Below, piece by piece: positions 11,575 through 25,043 of a stretch of 64,000 nucleotides of DNA. The first letter of the stretch is position 1. Each line of letters begins with the position of its first letter. Both the position numbers and the translations under genes were made by a program. Under the pieces are notes generated by a model. It did no database searches. It was not told the DNA's origin and was given only the letters and a program-made list of their open reading frames with translations. Origin of the DNA: Aotearoamyces nothofagi. Taxonomy: Eukaryota > Ascomycota > Leotiomycetes > Leotiales > Tympanidaceae. Location: NCBI GenBank assembly GCA_015345905.1, contig JADDTR010000005.1, positions 806,001 through 870,000 on the forward strand, written 5' to 3'.

Positions 11575-12004
11575 TTTGATAGAAGTCGTAACGTAAAAAT
11601 GAAGTGGAGAGGTATATGCGACAGTTGTGAAGGTGAAGAGAACTGAAGAGACGATTTGAGATGAGGAATTGAACGTTAGAAGTCGAGAACAAATTCAAGG
11701 ACAACTTCGTTCCGTCTTGTGGGAGATCAAGCGAATTTAGCTTCTTAGCTGGTTTCGGTAGCCGTGACGATGATTGGCGGATAGTCACGGCTTACTCAGC
11801 ATTGCACATTAGGTGTGCAAGCTCAGCTCCGTTAAGGTAAACAGTAGCCTTACCGGAGTTGGAGCTCATTCAATCGCGATAATGTCTTTGCGGCCGAAGG
11901 ACTTATAATTTACGACTACCACGCCATAGTATTTGTTATGTCATTTGAGTCCTAGCTGAATAGGACGATTGATACATCCTCATGTCTAGGTAGCAAAAGG
12001 AGAG
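11575..12004. other. Divergent promoter between eIF5A and VPS52
   Basis: These 430 bp separate the divergent starts of eIF5A (minus) and VPS52 (plus). I see no gene and no clear repeat. A short GAAGAGAACTGAAGAG purine stretch lies near 11630-11650. Confidence 0.55.
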
Positions 12005-14117
12005 ATGTGGCTCGACAGACTGTCAGGGCATTCTACGCCCGCCAACCCCCCTCCTCCTAATTCACGTTCGTTTTCTCCAGCGCCTCGCCGGTCGAGCCAT
12101 CTCGCCCCCCCATCTACACCTAAACCTGGCTTTAGTCCTCGTTCTTCCTCCTTATCTCTCGTTTCAAATGACTCTACGACATCATTACTCGGCAGTACCC
12201 GAAAGGTTAATGGGTCAGGACTGAAACAGTCCACTACAGTTGGAGAGCATCCTGAGCCCCTCGAAGTTCTCGAAAAGCTTCTAGGGTCGGAGATCAAAGA
12301 TGTCTATGCTGCAAAATCCGGTCAGAATGACAGAAAACACGCAAGTATCGGTGTAGACGAACTGGAGCTTGAAGACAAGGTAGACTTCGGAGGACTCAGT
12401 CTGCTTGAGCTGGCTGGATCACCAGGCGATCAGATCAATGATGTACATTTATATAGACCACAGACAGTCGATGAATGTATGTATTCCATGATTATTTCAA
12501 GTCCTACGCTTATGCGTGTAAATAGATGAACGAGATAAAGCCAAGTTCGAAGACCTTCACCGATCGATACGCGCATGCGACGATGTACTCAATTCCGTCG
12601 AATCAAATCTGACCAACTTTCAAAATGATCTGGGGGCTGTCTCTGCTGAGATAGAAACATTACAAGCTAGATCAATAGCTTTAAGTATACGATTGGATAA
12701 TCGCAAAGTGGTGGAGAAGGGCCTTGCCCCGATAGTGGAGAAGATCACTGTTTCTCCCGCAGTTGTGGTGAAAATATCAGGAGGCACAATTGATGAGGAG
12801 TGGGTAAAGGCTTTAGCGGAGGTCGAGATGCGCTCGAAAGCCTTGGACACTCACTCTAGAGAGAACCGGAACATCAAAGGGATCAATGACCTAAGACCGC
12901 TATTCGAGAAACTTGTTAATAAGGTAGCCTTGACACACTTTCTAAAGTGCATAACTGACATCAGTTTCTAGGCCTTGGAGCGGATACGTGACTTTCTGGC
13001 TACCCAAATAAAGGCATTACGGTCACCAAATATCAATGCTCAAATCATCCAGCAACAACATTTCATCCGATACAAGGAACTGTATGCGTTCTTGCATCGC
13101 CATCATGAGAAGCTCGCAGAGGAACTAGGTCAAGCGTATATGAATAGCATGAGATGGTACTTTCTGAGCCAGTTCACACGTTATGAAAAGGCACTGGCGA
13201 AAATGATGCTTCATGTGCTTGACAAGCATGATGTCCTGGGTCACGAGGATACATCTAGGAAGAGCACAATTATGTCTGGCTCCAAAGCAGGTGGCCCACC
13301 CCATGATGCCTTTAATCTCGGCCGACGGATCGACCTCCTTAAAACGTCGAATCAGGCGGCTTTATCATCTTACCTTGCCGAAGAGGATAAGACTACACAT
13401 TATCTGGAGTTGCCCTTCCGAAACTTCAACCTTGCACTCATAGATAACGCATCGGCTGAGTTTTCTTTCCTCACTACTTTCTTTTCTCCATCGTTGTCAT
13501 TTGCAACCATCTCTCGGCACTTCAACTATATCTTCGAACCGACATTTGCCCTCGGGCATACCCTCACAAAAACCCTTGTTTCCGAAACCGTCGACTGCCT
13601 TGGCCTGCTCCTATGCGTGCGACTCAATCAGCATTTCGCATTTCAGCTTCAACGCCGTAAAATACCCGCCGTTGATGGGTATATAAACGGCACGAACATG
13701 CTCCTCTGGCCACGTTTCCAGGTTGTTATGGATCTCCATTGTGATTCAATCCGCAAAGCTTCATCCTCCCTCTCCACGCATCCTCCATCCTCGAAAGTCG
13801 AGCAAGCGAAGCAGTCTGCGGCACCACACTTCCTAACTCAGCGCTTTGGGCAGTTCGTGCAAGGTATTCTAGCATTGAGTGTAGATGCTGGAGATGACGA
13901 GCCAGTGAGTTCGAGTTTGAGCCGATTAAGGAGCGAGATGGAGGCTTTCTTGACAAAATTGAGCAAGGGAATTGGAGACCCAAGGAAAAGGGAGAGATTC
14001 CTATATAATAACTATTCGTTAATTCTGACGATTGTGGGCGATCTAGATGGGAAATTGGCGGCGGAGCAGAGGGATCATTTTGAGGGTTTAAAGACGGCGT
14101 TTGGGGACGCAGCATGA
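12005..14117 (+). CDS. VPS52: GARP/EARP tethering complex subunit Vps52
   Basis: Exons 12005-12476, 12526-12923 and 12972-14117 join to 671 codons plus stop. Vps52 (Sac2) with Vps51, Vps53 and Vps54 tethers endosome-derived vesicles at the trans-Golgi network. The N-terminus MWLDRLSGHSTP is typical of filamentous-fungal orthologues and is followed by a disordered Ser/Pro region. The Vps52 core begins near residue 158 with the coiled coil YERDKAKFEDLHRSIRACDD and continues through EIETLQARSIALSIRLDNRK. The conserved block RDFLATQIKALRSPNINAQIIQQ opens exon 3. The C-terminal helical region runs to the end. It is convergent with the TBC gene, 136 bp away. Confidence 0.93.
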
Positions 14118-14253
14118 CGACAAAAATAGTATGCTGGCAAATAGTATGCTGGCTAGCAAGAACATGAATAACACTTGAATGGTCATCGTTATAAATGACA
14201 ACATGTTGTGTCAAGATGATAGGATATCTGGTCTATGAATATGAGTGTACGCT

Positions 14254-15595
14254 TTATTGCGTCCGGATATTTGTCCATCTCCATAACGCCGAGAGGATAC
14301 CATGTTCTCCTGAGGACTTCCGTAGATAAAAAGACAGAACGCCAACCAATATAGCCAACCCGACAGTTGTTACTGGCTTCCTATACTTCCAGAGTGCGTT
14401 GAGGACCTGCTCGCGACGCTCCGCCCAGTGAAGTTCCTTGACTTGTCTCTGGAAATAGATTCTTCCATCCCCTAAAGTCTGTTTCGTGGCCTGATCATTC
14501 CATCTTGCCGTCTTTAAAACGCTTGAATTTGAAATACCCCACCAACCTCGTAGGCTTTCTGGAGGATGTTGCTCAAATAACTTTGCCGTGCTTGAGATTA
14601 GAGATTCGAGATCTAGGGGCTTGGGAAGCTTCGATAATATGGAATGTAGCATCTCCGGCTCATCTGCTGGCGTGTCAAAGAGCTCATCAGACCGCTGGAG
14701 CACAATTTGAGCAAACATATATACCGAGAACACAGTTTCTCGAGCTAGTAAAACATCGAATAGTCGTGCTATATCACCGTATTCTTGTATATCATGCGCA
14801 TACATGGTAAGAGTTCCAGAGAGTGCAAAGAATGGCTGTGTCTGTGATAAATGATTGCACAACTTTGGATTAACGGTGTAGAGGATGGCTGGTATGAGTC
14901 GTAATTGGGCTAAAGCTGGCGCTAATGTAGGAAGCATGAAGTCTCGTATGCGCAGTGCTGAGAGACGTGCAACAGCCGCAGTTCGTTGTGTAGGTTCTAA
15001 GACGAGGAGAAAAACTTGGCAAATGTCATGGTAACCCTGAAAATAGCAAAGATATGGTTGACGTCGGAGGACCTCGATAATCAAGTCCGATAGCTCTTCC
15101 TTTCGATTATCAAGCTCTTTCGAGGATAGATCTTGATATACTTGTCAGTCCTATCGGCAATAACAGATATTTGGCACATACCGTTTGGATAGTATATAAA
15201 TGACCTATTCACATCCAATTGTACCTGGTCTTCATCGGTATGCCGTGGGAGAGACCGCCAATCCCCTATCTTCTCTTCACCACCCCCTTCTGGCTGCACC
15301 GCATCCGGTTCGGGGGTAGATCCTAGGAGAAGAGGCCCTGCAAACCACGATTAGTTTGAGTTGGGATTCTGCAAAATGCCTACTAACATGCTACGCGTCG
15401 AATATCATCAGATATGAGTCCCCCCTCCGAAATAGCTAGTCCTCGAAGTGTCTGTCCATCGTTCCATCTGCAGGCATCTAGTATGCGGGCAATCTTTGCT
15501 TGATGGGCCGCAGGATGGGCAGGTTCGGCGGATCCGGTCTCGAGTTCGACCTTTATGTTCTTGATGTCGTCAATTGATCCTTGAGTTGAGTCCAT
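14254..15595 (-). CDS. GYP10: Rab-GAP of TBC1D20/Gyp10 type with C-terminal anchor
   Basis: Minus-strand exons 15595-15388, 15337-15182 and 15131-14254 join to 413 codons plus stop. TBC proteins speed GTP hydrolysis by Rab GTPases; the TBC1D20/Gyp10 branch acts at the ER-Golgi interface. The catalytic arginine finger is Arg114 in LDVNRSF and the glutamine finger is Gln153 in YFQGYHD, both intact. The block RRVAWPLLLG is split by intron 1, which uses a GTTAGT donor. The C-terminus has a hydrophobic segment (VGLAILVGVLSFYL, about residues 384-398) followed by a short tail, as in tail-anchored TBC1D20. The domain and anchor together make this assignment stronger than a generic TBC call. Confidence 0.9.
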
Positions 15596-16190
15596 GCCGG
15601 TAGAGCTAGTTAGGTCTCATGAGTATGAGCTATAATTTAAAAAGCGGTCGCATAAGTTGCTGTCATCAAGGTCACTTAGAAGGACCGACCGGTTCGAATT
15701 GTACAAGCAATGCGTACTTGTTCCCTCAAGATTGTCCTGTATATTTTAGAAAGGCCATGATGCTGTCAAAATGGTCCAGCACATGTACGGAAGTCGTAGC
15801 CTGAGCTGCGCAATGCAGCACCATTAAGCAAGCTTTGGGAATGCGCAGTCGTGGTTCGCCGAGAGCTTTGAAACACGCTAAAGCACGGCTGAATTGACGG
15901 GCCGCGCCTGAGGTAACCCCGATAGCCTTCACAGCCTCACCTAACCTGCCATGCCCGCTCCTTCCATGATTTGCATAACTCGCACGGCCCTGCGGCCTTT
16001 CCATCCCGATTGTTTCATTGCGCCTTCTTCGACATCCTGTCACTATCGTACATTCCCTGGTTGTTGGACCTCCATTAACGTCACATACCTGCTCCCAGCA
16101 GAAACGCTGTGCCACGGAAGAGACAGCCTCGTGAGGCTATGCGAGATACTGAAGATTGCCGCTGACAGGCCCTAATGTGAGAGAACAAGT
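15596..16190. other. Divergent intergenic region, TBC gene and Mms1-like gene
   Basis: About 600 bp between divergent starts. A 129-codon minus-strand frame (15726-16115) and a 74-codon plus-strand frame (15951-16175) overlap here. Neither resembles a known protein nor shows a splice pattern, so I treat the stretch as promoter and leader DNA. Confidence 0.5.
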
Positions 16191-19100
16191 ATGGCTGGAG
16201 TAATATCAACCGCAACCTGGGTCGATGGCCGGTTCGTTGAGAGAAACGTCAATGTCGATACTATCCTTGAACACCATATGGTTCCGCAAGAAGCCCTGCC
16301 ACAGGCCAATAAGCCCCCAAACGTCGGCATATTAACCCAGACTGTGGCCGAAAGTCCACTTACTCACTGGAACCTGTCAGCCAGACTAGGGAATTCTGCA
16401 AGTCAAGATGTCGCCTTCATTGGAGTAAGTGTGCGAGCTTTTTTTATCTTCTGCATTTCAACTTGGGAACATGTGCCCCCAGGTATTAGGATATGGTTTA
16501 GCTACTATGATTCACATACAAGCTCCTTTTAGGAGGTATAATTCAAGCGTGGCAATGTACTTTTGCAGTTGCACTGCAATCAGATCTTGCCTAATTACTC
16601 CCTGTTTATTGTCATAATTTTCCTTTGGAAACAGTCCCTCGCAACGGACATTAGCTGTACCATGAACTAATAGGCCAAGGACTTCGTTGTCCGAATAAGG
16701 CGCTTGGTCACAGGTCTCAGCTGGGATCTTCACGACATCTGCGAGATTACAAATTTTGGTTCACGAATTCGCAACGCATGTATCGTTGGGACAGCCAATG
16801 CTGAAGATAGTCATTCGAATCGGTTTCCTGAAACAGTGCATATGGAGAATGAAGTAGGAGATGTACTTATGGGTGATATTGATGCAGCTCACGAGCACCA
16901 ACTTGGAGACCAAGGCATTGTTCTCACTCTCGAATGTGGAGACTTGATTTTTATATTCGCCCCTGATGCAGGACCAGCAATGCGACTGACACCTGTCGTG
17001 GGTCGACATACTATATCCAAGTCCCTGCTTAGTGAGCAGCCTGGGAAACACTTAGTAGTTGACCCAAGTTCTCGATATATGGCCGTGGCAGCATCCGAAA
17101 ACGTGTTTGCCATCTTTGCCCTTCACTCAGGTAAGACCCGGAGCACACAGTACATTAGCAACCAGCCACTTCGTCCGATTGCGTTTGAGCGCTATCTATA
17201 TGTGAAAGGAGTCATTCATAAGATGGAGTTTTTGTTCCCATCATTGAGTGACCCAGATCACATTATACTACTATTACTAGTCGTAAGGAATGGGTCCACC
17301 AGAATGCATGTTTATGACTGGACTGCAGGAGATGATCTAACAGGCATTCAATCAACAACAAGGAATGGGCATGCGCTAGCAGAGGAGAACCGGATGCCAC
17401 TCCTGCTTATACCCCTCAAGATTAGATCTGCATTCCTCTTGGTGTCTGAGCTTACTATAGCTGTCTGTGAAAATTTACTCGAAGGCAGCCCAAGAGTTGT
17501 ACCACTTCATGTTGGATTAAACCCCCCGACTGCTTTACATACTGGTCTCGGCAAACCATTGTGGACCTCATGGACTAGACCTGTACGCACAAACCTGTCC
17601 TATTCGAAGAAGCACGATGATGTATACATTGCTCGGGAAGATGGACTTGTCAAATTCATAGAAAATAGTACAACAGAGTTTGGTGTCGCAATGAACGCTG
17701 GGATTTTGAAGAGTAATATTGGCACAGCACTTGCTAGCCTTGATTTCAGCATTGTGAACTCAGAGGATGGCCTAAATGTTGGCGATATTCTCGTCGCAAG
17801 TGGCGATTCATGCGAAGGAGGCATGTACTTGGTATGGCCGATCGAGTCTCCCCTGATATCCTAGACTAATAAAAATAGGTACAAGCAAGAAAGGCCGCAC
17901 ATTATATTGCACCTATCGAAAATTGGTCTCCGATGACTGACTTCGTAACTGCAGATATAAGAGCTTGGGAGCCTTCTAATGAACTCCTGTCTCGGGCAGA
18001 AATGAAAGCGGCATCGAAAGTAGTTGGCCCAGAAAGAATATTTGCTTCTACAGGCAGAGGGAGGCTTGGAACGGTGGCTGAGATTAGGAATGGGATCGAG
18101 GCCAAGCTCTTTTTGGAAATTGTTGAACTTGATGTTTTAATATCAGCTGCTTGGGTGCTACCAGCGAATCCCCAAGGCCGAAAAGATAATCGACACTTAC
18201 CACTCTCGTCAATTGTTCTTTTGCTATCCGTTGGGAACCAATCCTTGCTATTGCAACTCGAGGGAAGCTTGAGATCCGTCAAAGATGTTGCAGAGATCGG
18301 CCAAGAGTCGACCTGGTTTGATCTTTCTTCGAAGACGATTGTCGCTGGTTATAGTGATGGATTAACTGTCCAAATAACGGAACGGTCCATTAATGTTTCT
18401 GCTGAACCACCAATGTAAGTCAAAGAACACTGCATTTCGCTACTTGCACCTCTTGAAGCTGTGCCAGACCTTCGTCTGAGACTTATATACTAGGCTTCGA
18501 ATAGATCCTGGCTTTTATTAATATATTTTATTTTGCTAATGATGAGTAGCACGAAATCGAAGGATAGTCAAGCACTGTATCATAACGAAGTCGGAGCAGA
18601 TGAAATAATCATTGCAGCCGCCCTCTATAGGACAGAGCTGGCACTCGTCGTCTTTCAAAACAATGGCGGTGACTTGTACCTCACTACATTTCGTATTGCA
18701 AAGATGGCAGACACTCTCATCGAGGATACGACGCGAACGATTCCTACTGTTCAAGTATCAAGTGGCTCTATTCACTTGACGCGGTATCCGACTAGTATTT
18801 CCATAGTCAAACTAAGCGAACATGTCTTGTATGGCATTTTGGGTGGCATGGAATTACCCGACAGCAGTGCCATTCATCATTCTAGAACGTCTCGCTCAGT
18901 GTCAGTTATAAATATGTTCCGGTTGGATGATGACGAGACTATTCAGGAGATACCAACTGATGAAATTACGTGGGATCTCGATGATTCAGGTGTGTAGATT
19001 TCTTTACATCTCTCCGTTTGTCCAAGAGGAGAAATTAATGCTCCGAAAAAGTTTTGTCTTCTTCCCTCGTCATTCTTTAGTTCAAATTGCAACTTCTGAA

Positions 19101-20989
19101 TAGGTCCTAGACTAATATGCTTCTTTAGATTCAAACGATGGGATGCTCGAAACTTGCATCAGCACCCTCTTCCTTCTAGGTCTAACTGAAGATGAAAAAC
19201 AACCTCATCTACTGCTAGCTGGACATCGAAGTGGATTGCTAGTCATAATGCATTACAATTTAACATCAAAAGGGAAACTGAAAAAAATCTCAGCACATAC
19301 ATGCATTATTGGAAAAACTTCGGTAGTTATCAGCAGAGACCCAGTAATATCCAATGCAGCCCTAGTGTGCTGCGACTCGAGGCTCTATCGAGTAGTCTTT
19401 GACCGTGTTTCTTATAATGTTCCACCCATACTCCGAATTTGGGTTAGGAGTCCTGAAGTAAGTCCAACTCTGCAATGACTATACTATTACATATGCGAAG
19501 TAGAATGACTGAAACCGATTCTCACTAGCCAAACCTTCATCAACCGTCCATTGACTACGTCGCGGCCTTCAATGGAAATCTCCTCGTTATTTCTGGTAAG
19601 CGACTCCTAGGGCTGAAGGTAGGATCCGACTGTAGAGCGAAGACTATCCCTAGGCATATGGGTCTTACAGGCTCCCCTACACGTCTGCTCTACGATAGGC
19701 ATCTAAATGCTCTTGTGGTGGCAGTATTGGTAGAGAAAATGCCAACGCTGGAATTTGTTGATCCCGACACTGGAGCAGACCTAGCAAAGCCTGTGGATGA
19801 AAACGGTAATTTGTGCCAATTCCCAACCGGATTGGGACGATCCGGGGAAAGGATTCTATCGCTCATCAGTTGGGAGGTGAAGCAGACGACTGCTACACCT
19901 CAATCAGCCAGTTTTTATGTTGTAGGAACGAGCGGCGGACAAATCATAGTAATTAAAGCAACCCGACAAAAGATTCTCCAAACACAACCATCCACAGATA
20001 ACATTCGCTTTCGGACATACTGCAGACGCCATTATGATGTTCCTGTATATGCAATAATAGCGTACGGTTCTGCTTTATTCTGCTGCGTGGGTAATATGTT
20101 CCGCTTAATGAGCGTAGACCATGAGACCGGAGCAATCATGACCCACACAGATATCAAGCTGCCTTCTCATGGAGTCGCTATCAGGCACCACGGGTCTGGG
20201 GAGATGCATGTTTTAACTGCCAATGACTCATTGATAACAATAATAGTTGATCAGGGAGGCAACATGTGGCCTCAATGTAGCGATCAAGTCGCTCGCCTCG
20301 GTATGGATCTGAAACTAGTTACCACCGAGAGCGAATTACAACCTGAGAATGAGTCGCAATTTGTTATCGTATCCGATAAAGTCTGCTCTGTTGCAGGCCT
20401 TTGGTATCGGAAATCGGGACACCAACTGCCTCAAGAGTACAGCACAATGTTTGAAGCGGAGTTGCCTGTCTCAATCACTAGATTTCGTTCAGGCAAGATT
20501 CGCCCTGCATGGGACATGAGTTGGAAGAAAATAGGACTCAGTCCCATTCAACAGTGGGCCCAAGATGGAGATGATATATTAGGTATTGGAATCGATGGGT
20601 CCATTCGGCAGTTTTCGATCCTGAATGAACCACTTTGGCGCTTGCTGAACTTTCTTCAAGATCTCGCCCGTCAGTCTTCCTTGATCTGCCCTATCACTTA
20701 TGATCAAGTCAATCAATTTGAAAAGAAGAGTGGCCCCGCGACAAAGCATATTGATGGAGACATACTCAAAGTGTGCATCACAAATAACTGGCTTGGGAAC
20801 CTGTTGGGAATTGAGGATTTGCACAAAGGGATATTTGAGAACAGCGAGATTATCCAGGAATTTTGCAAGCTAACAGCCGATATGGGGGGTTATCTCTTGC
20901 ACAAAGAAGCAATAACACCTGAGAGAGTAAGGCACTGTCTAACGGAAGCATGCACTGTACTAGGGACATTGCTTCGGCCAGTACTCTGA
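16191..20989 (+). CDS. Mms1/DDB1/CPSF-A-family beta-propeller protein
   Basis: Exons 16191-16424, 16680-17831, 17879-18414, 18550-18989, 19129-19457 and 19529-20989 join to 1383 codons plus stop. The length and pattern fit the MMS1_N/CPSF_A superfamily (DDB1, Mms1, Rse1, Cft1), scaffolds built of WD-like beta-propellers. Diagnostic stretches are DVAFIG, then DFVVRIRRL, then TNFGSRIRNACIVG near the N-terminus, and FDLSSKTIVAGYSDG and CFTS-like propeller strands later. The C-terminal helix bundle runs DLHKGIFENSEIIQEF to the end. It is closest to the fungal Mms1-like group used in Cullin-4 type ubiquitin ligases and DNA-damage tolerance, but Rse1-like roles cannot be excluded. Intron 1 is long (255 nt); its acceptor could be 16673 instead of 16679. 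An apparent intron at 19596-19653 was rejected because reading through keeps the family frame. Confidence 0.78.
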
Positions 20990-21628
20990 AGCGGCAGTAT
21001 GCGTCTTGGGACGGTTTGGAAGACATTTTTAACTGGAATAATTATTGTGGTAAAGTGGACGGATTATCCTGGCCGAGATCCTTGCTGTCAAGGATCTGCC
21101 ACAGACAGTAATAACATGGAGGCAACACCGAGGAAGGGTGAATATTTTAAATACAACGTTTCTGGGAGGGGGTCATGATATCTCACATTACAGAACCGTA
21201 GGGAAGGTAACGAATTATGAAATAAGATGCTGTTAGTATCGCATAGAGTTATTTTATGTCCGGTGTTAAGATATGCTTTAATAATGGAGTGGAGTATCAT
21301 AATTTGTGTCCTCGAATTCAATGTCTTGTCACGCCTAGCTATCAAAATACTGTACTAATGCAGCTGCTTTGGCTGTGATTCTAGCCCTTCCGGTACGTAT
21401 GTTTAGTCCGCCGTAGATTCGCTTAAAGCTGGACGCCCCACACGTGCCAGAGTAGACACCGGCGCTTTCGATTACCTTATTGTTGCAAATTGCCCCACCA
21501 AATTTCCAAGCGTATTGTACCAATCGCGCAAAAATTAACAGTGCGGCTCGGCACGAACGCAACCTCGCACGCTCACGTCTTGGTAGATTGTCGCACATTA
21601 GATCCTCAGAACTTCTAGCTCAGCCAAG
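20990..21628. other. Intergenic between Mms1-like gene and eIF5B
   Basis: Contains the 3' flank of the Mms1-like gene and the eIF5B promoter. No gene is visible. A CACGTG core lies at 21441-21446. Confidence 0.55.
21441..21446. promoter_or_regulatory. CACGTG box upstream of eIF5B
   Basis: CACGTG core in the context ACACGTGCC, about 185 bp upstream of the eIF5B start. Possible bHLH binding site; a single hexamer is weak evidence. Confidence 0.3.
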
Positions 21629-24600
21629 ATGCCTCCCAAGAAGAAGAACAGCAAGAAGAATGATGACTGGGAGTCTGAGCTTGGGGAGACCGTTGAGTCG
21701 ATAGCAGCTCCCTCCGAAGCCGCGAAGGACGAAAATGCAACGAAAGATGGGGAGGACGAAGAACTTCCAGTCACCGGGCTAATGGCAGCTATGAAGAAAA
21801 ATCGGAATAAGAAGAAGAATAAGGGCCAGCCTGTTGAAGATTTTGTAGAGGGTGATGATCAGCCACAGGCTGAGGAGCCCAGCCTAGCTGAAAAGGCACC
21901 AGAAGAAGCAACTATGGACGACGAGTTTTCTCTACCCGAGAAGAAGGGTAAAGGTAAGGGCGCGGCGAATGGAAAGCCGGCGAAGGCTGAGAAAGAAGAG
22001 GAGGAAGAGGAGCGAGCTGCGGATGGGCATGTCATGAGCAAGAAGGAGAAAGAAAAGGCGAAAAAGGAACGAGAGAAGCAGCGCAAGAAGGAACAGGTAA
22101 CTCGACTGATATCATAAGTCTTTATAATGTTCTGACTTTCATCTCTGTAGGCGGCGAAGAAAAAGACCACCGCCCCTGTTGCTAAAGCGGTCCAAGCCGT
22201 AAAGCCGATTGTGGAAGAGAAGGAAGCATCAGCTGCAGATACCACCAGTACCAAGGGAAAGAAACTTCCACCAGCACTGGCCAAGTTGCAAAAGCAACAG
22301 GAAGAGCTGAAAAGACGGGAACTAGAAAAGGCGCTGGCGGAAAAAGAAGAATTAGCTCGAATTGAAGAAGAAGAAAGGCTAGAGGCTGAAGAGGAAAAAC
22401 GACGAGAAGAGGCCAAGGCTCTCAAGAAGCAAAAGGAGAAAGAAAAGACTGATCAGCTCAAAAAGGAAGGTAAATTTATGACAAAGGCGCAGAAAGAGGA
22501 AAAAGCACGAAACGAACGAAAACTACAGCAGATGATTGCGGCAGGCCTCATTGTAGGTGGATCAGAAGGCGCAGAAGAGAAAAAGAAGGTAGTGTATGAC
22601 AACAAGAAGAAGAGAGGAGGCAAAAAGAACCCACTAGAGCTCAAGGTTAGTATGGTTCATAGTTGATGAACCAAGATTCACTAATAATTTCCAGGCCGAA
22701 GAAGAACGAGTTTTGGCTGAAGCCGCAGAGCGAGCGAAGCAAGAAGCTGAACGCGCTGCTGTGGAGTCGGCAGCTAAGGCCGAGAAAGAGGCAGCCGCCG
22801 CAGCTGCTGCAAAGGAAGCTGAGGATAGCGAACTTGAGGATGACTGGGAAGTGGCAGCTGCTGAAGAGAACGAAGATCTTAAAGATAGTTGGGATGCGGA
22901 TTCGGAAGAAGAACAAGAAAAAGCTGTAGCTCTAAAGGCAGTCAATGGTAGGCTACCTCCAACGGTGTCTTCAGAGGCACTTCCGCTAAAGCCCACAGAT
23001 TCGAAATCTCCCCAAAACCTGCCGGTAAGGGGTAACGCACCACAATCTAATTCCGAGTCAGATTCGGAATCAGAAGATTCATCAGAAGACGAAGAAGCTA
23101 GTGCGGCTCAGGCTGTCGCTGCGATTAAAAAGAAGGAAGCTGCCGAACGTCGTGAGAAAGCACATCAAGAAGCCTTGGCAGCTCGCTCAAAGGATGACTT
23201 GCGTTCCCCTATTTGCTGTATTCTTGGTCACGTCGATACTGGTAAAACGAAATTACTCGACAAGATCAGGCAGTCCAATGTGCAGGAAGGCGAAGCTGGA
23301 GGTATCACTCAGCAAATTGGTGCCACATACTTCCCGCTGGACGCTATCAAACAAAAGACTCAGATTGTCAATCAAGACGGCAGTTTCGAGTTCAAAGTTC
23401 CCGGTTTACTGGTTATCGATACTCCTGGTCACGAATCTTTCTCCAATCTGCGCTCCCGTGGATCCTCATTGTGTAATATTGCTATCCTAGTAGTTGATAT
23501 TATGCACGGACTTGAGCCTCAGACCCTTGAGTCGATGAAGTTGCTTCGGGATAGGAAAACACCTTTCATTGTGGCCCTAAACAAAATCGATCGTCTATAT
23601 GGCTGGAAGAAGGTAGAGAATAACGGGTTCCAAGAGTCACTGGCACTGCAAAATAAGGGTGTACAGAACGAGTTCCAAAAAAGATTAGCAGACACCAAGG
23701 TGGCTTTTGCTGAGCAGGGTTTCAACTCTGAACTTTACTACGAAAACAAGTCAATGGCCAAATTTGTATCTCTTGTTCCCACATCCGCACATACCGGAGA
23801 GGGTATCCCTGACATGCTCAAGCTCATTGTCCAGCTTACCCAAGAAAGAATGGTCGGAAGCTTAATGTACCTCTCTGAGGTTCAATGCACGGTTTTGGAA
23901 GTCAAGGCCATCGAAGGTTTCGGTATGACTATCGATGTCGTTTTATCAAACGGTATTCTTCGCGAAGGCGATCGGATAGTTCTTTGTGGTGTCAATGGCC
24001 CGATTACGACAAATATTCGAGCCTTGTTAACACCAGCGCCACTAAAGGAGCTTCGACTCAAGTCGGCTTACGTCCATAACAAAGAAGTCAAGGCTGCGCT
24101 TGGTGTGAAGATCAGTGCACCCGATCTGGAAGGTGCCATCGCAGGTTCTCGATTGTTGGTTGTCGGACCCGATGATGACGAATCCGACCTCGAGGAAGAG
24201 GTCTGGGGCGATGTTAGCACCCTTATGAGCAGAATCGAGAAATCTGGCCGTGGTGTCAGTGTGCAAGCGTCTACCCTTGGATCACTTGAAGCTCTTCTTG
24301 ATTTCCTCCGTGTCTCGAAGATTCCAGTTGCCAATGTTGGTATTGGGCCAGTCTTCAAACGTGATGTCATGCAATGCGGTACCATGCTGGAGAAGTATAA
24401 GGAATATGCGGTCATGCTCTGTTTCGATGTCAAGATCGATAAAGAAGCTCAGGCATATGCTGATGAGCAGAACATCAAGATTTTCACTGCAGATATCATT
24501 TACCATCTCTTCGATTCTTTCACGGCTCATATGGCGGCAATCGCAGAGAAGAAAAAGGAAGAATCCAAGCTCTTGGCTGTGTTCCCCTGCGTCCTTTCGA

Positions 24601-25043
24601 CTGTTGCTGTGTTCAACAAGACTGGCCCTATAATTGTTGGTGTAGACGTCGTTGAAGGACAGCTGAAGTTGCACACGCCAATTGCTGCAGTAAAGACGAA
24701 CGCTGTCACTGGCCTCAAGGAAATTATCAACATCGGAAGAGTGTAAGCTTTGTCACATTGAAATGGCATTCGTAGTACTAACTTAATATCTTCTAGTACT
24801 AGCATTGAACGTGACCATAAGGCTCTTAATAGATGTAAGAAGGGCGAACCATCAGTGGCAGTCAAGATCGAAATGGGTGCTCACCAGCCCACATATGGCC
24901 GCCATCTGGAGGAGAAGGATACTCTCTATTCCCTGATTTCACGAAAGTCGATCGATACATTGAAGGAGTTCTACCGATCAGATGTTACCAACGATGAATG
25001 GTTACTGATCAAGAAGCTCAAGCCTCTTTTCGATATCCCGTAA
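21629..25043 (+). CDS. FUN12: Eukaryotic translation initiation factor 5B (IF2-like GTPase)
   Basis: Exons 21629-22096, 22151-22645, 22695-24742 and 24797-25043 join to 1085 codons plus stop. eIF5B is the GTPase that drives 60S subunit joining. Residues 1 to about 480 are the usual highly charged, Lys/Glu-rich region with long helices. The G domain begins near 490: G1 GHVDTGKT (about 499-506), G3 DTPGH (about 563) and G4 NKID (about 617). The tail ends in the expected domain IV segment, [15 protein letters not shown]. The last junction splits a Val codon at GT|GTAAGC, where an unspliced message would stop at once. All junctions preserve frame and the length is normal for fungi. Confidence 0.96.

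Noticed and set aside
15726-16115. 129-codon minus-strand frame between the TBC and Mms1-like genes
   Set aside because: No recognisable domain, no splice context, and an overlapping frame on the other strand; more likely promoter DNA.
19596-19653. Apparent intron (GTAAGC donor, CCCTAG acceptor) in the Mms1-like gene
   Set aside because: Splicing it breaks frame, while reading through gives SGKRLLGLK and onward into the family sequence with no stop.
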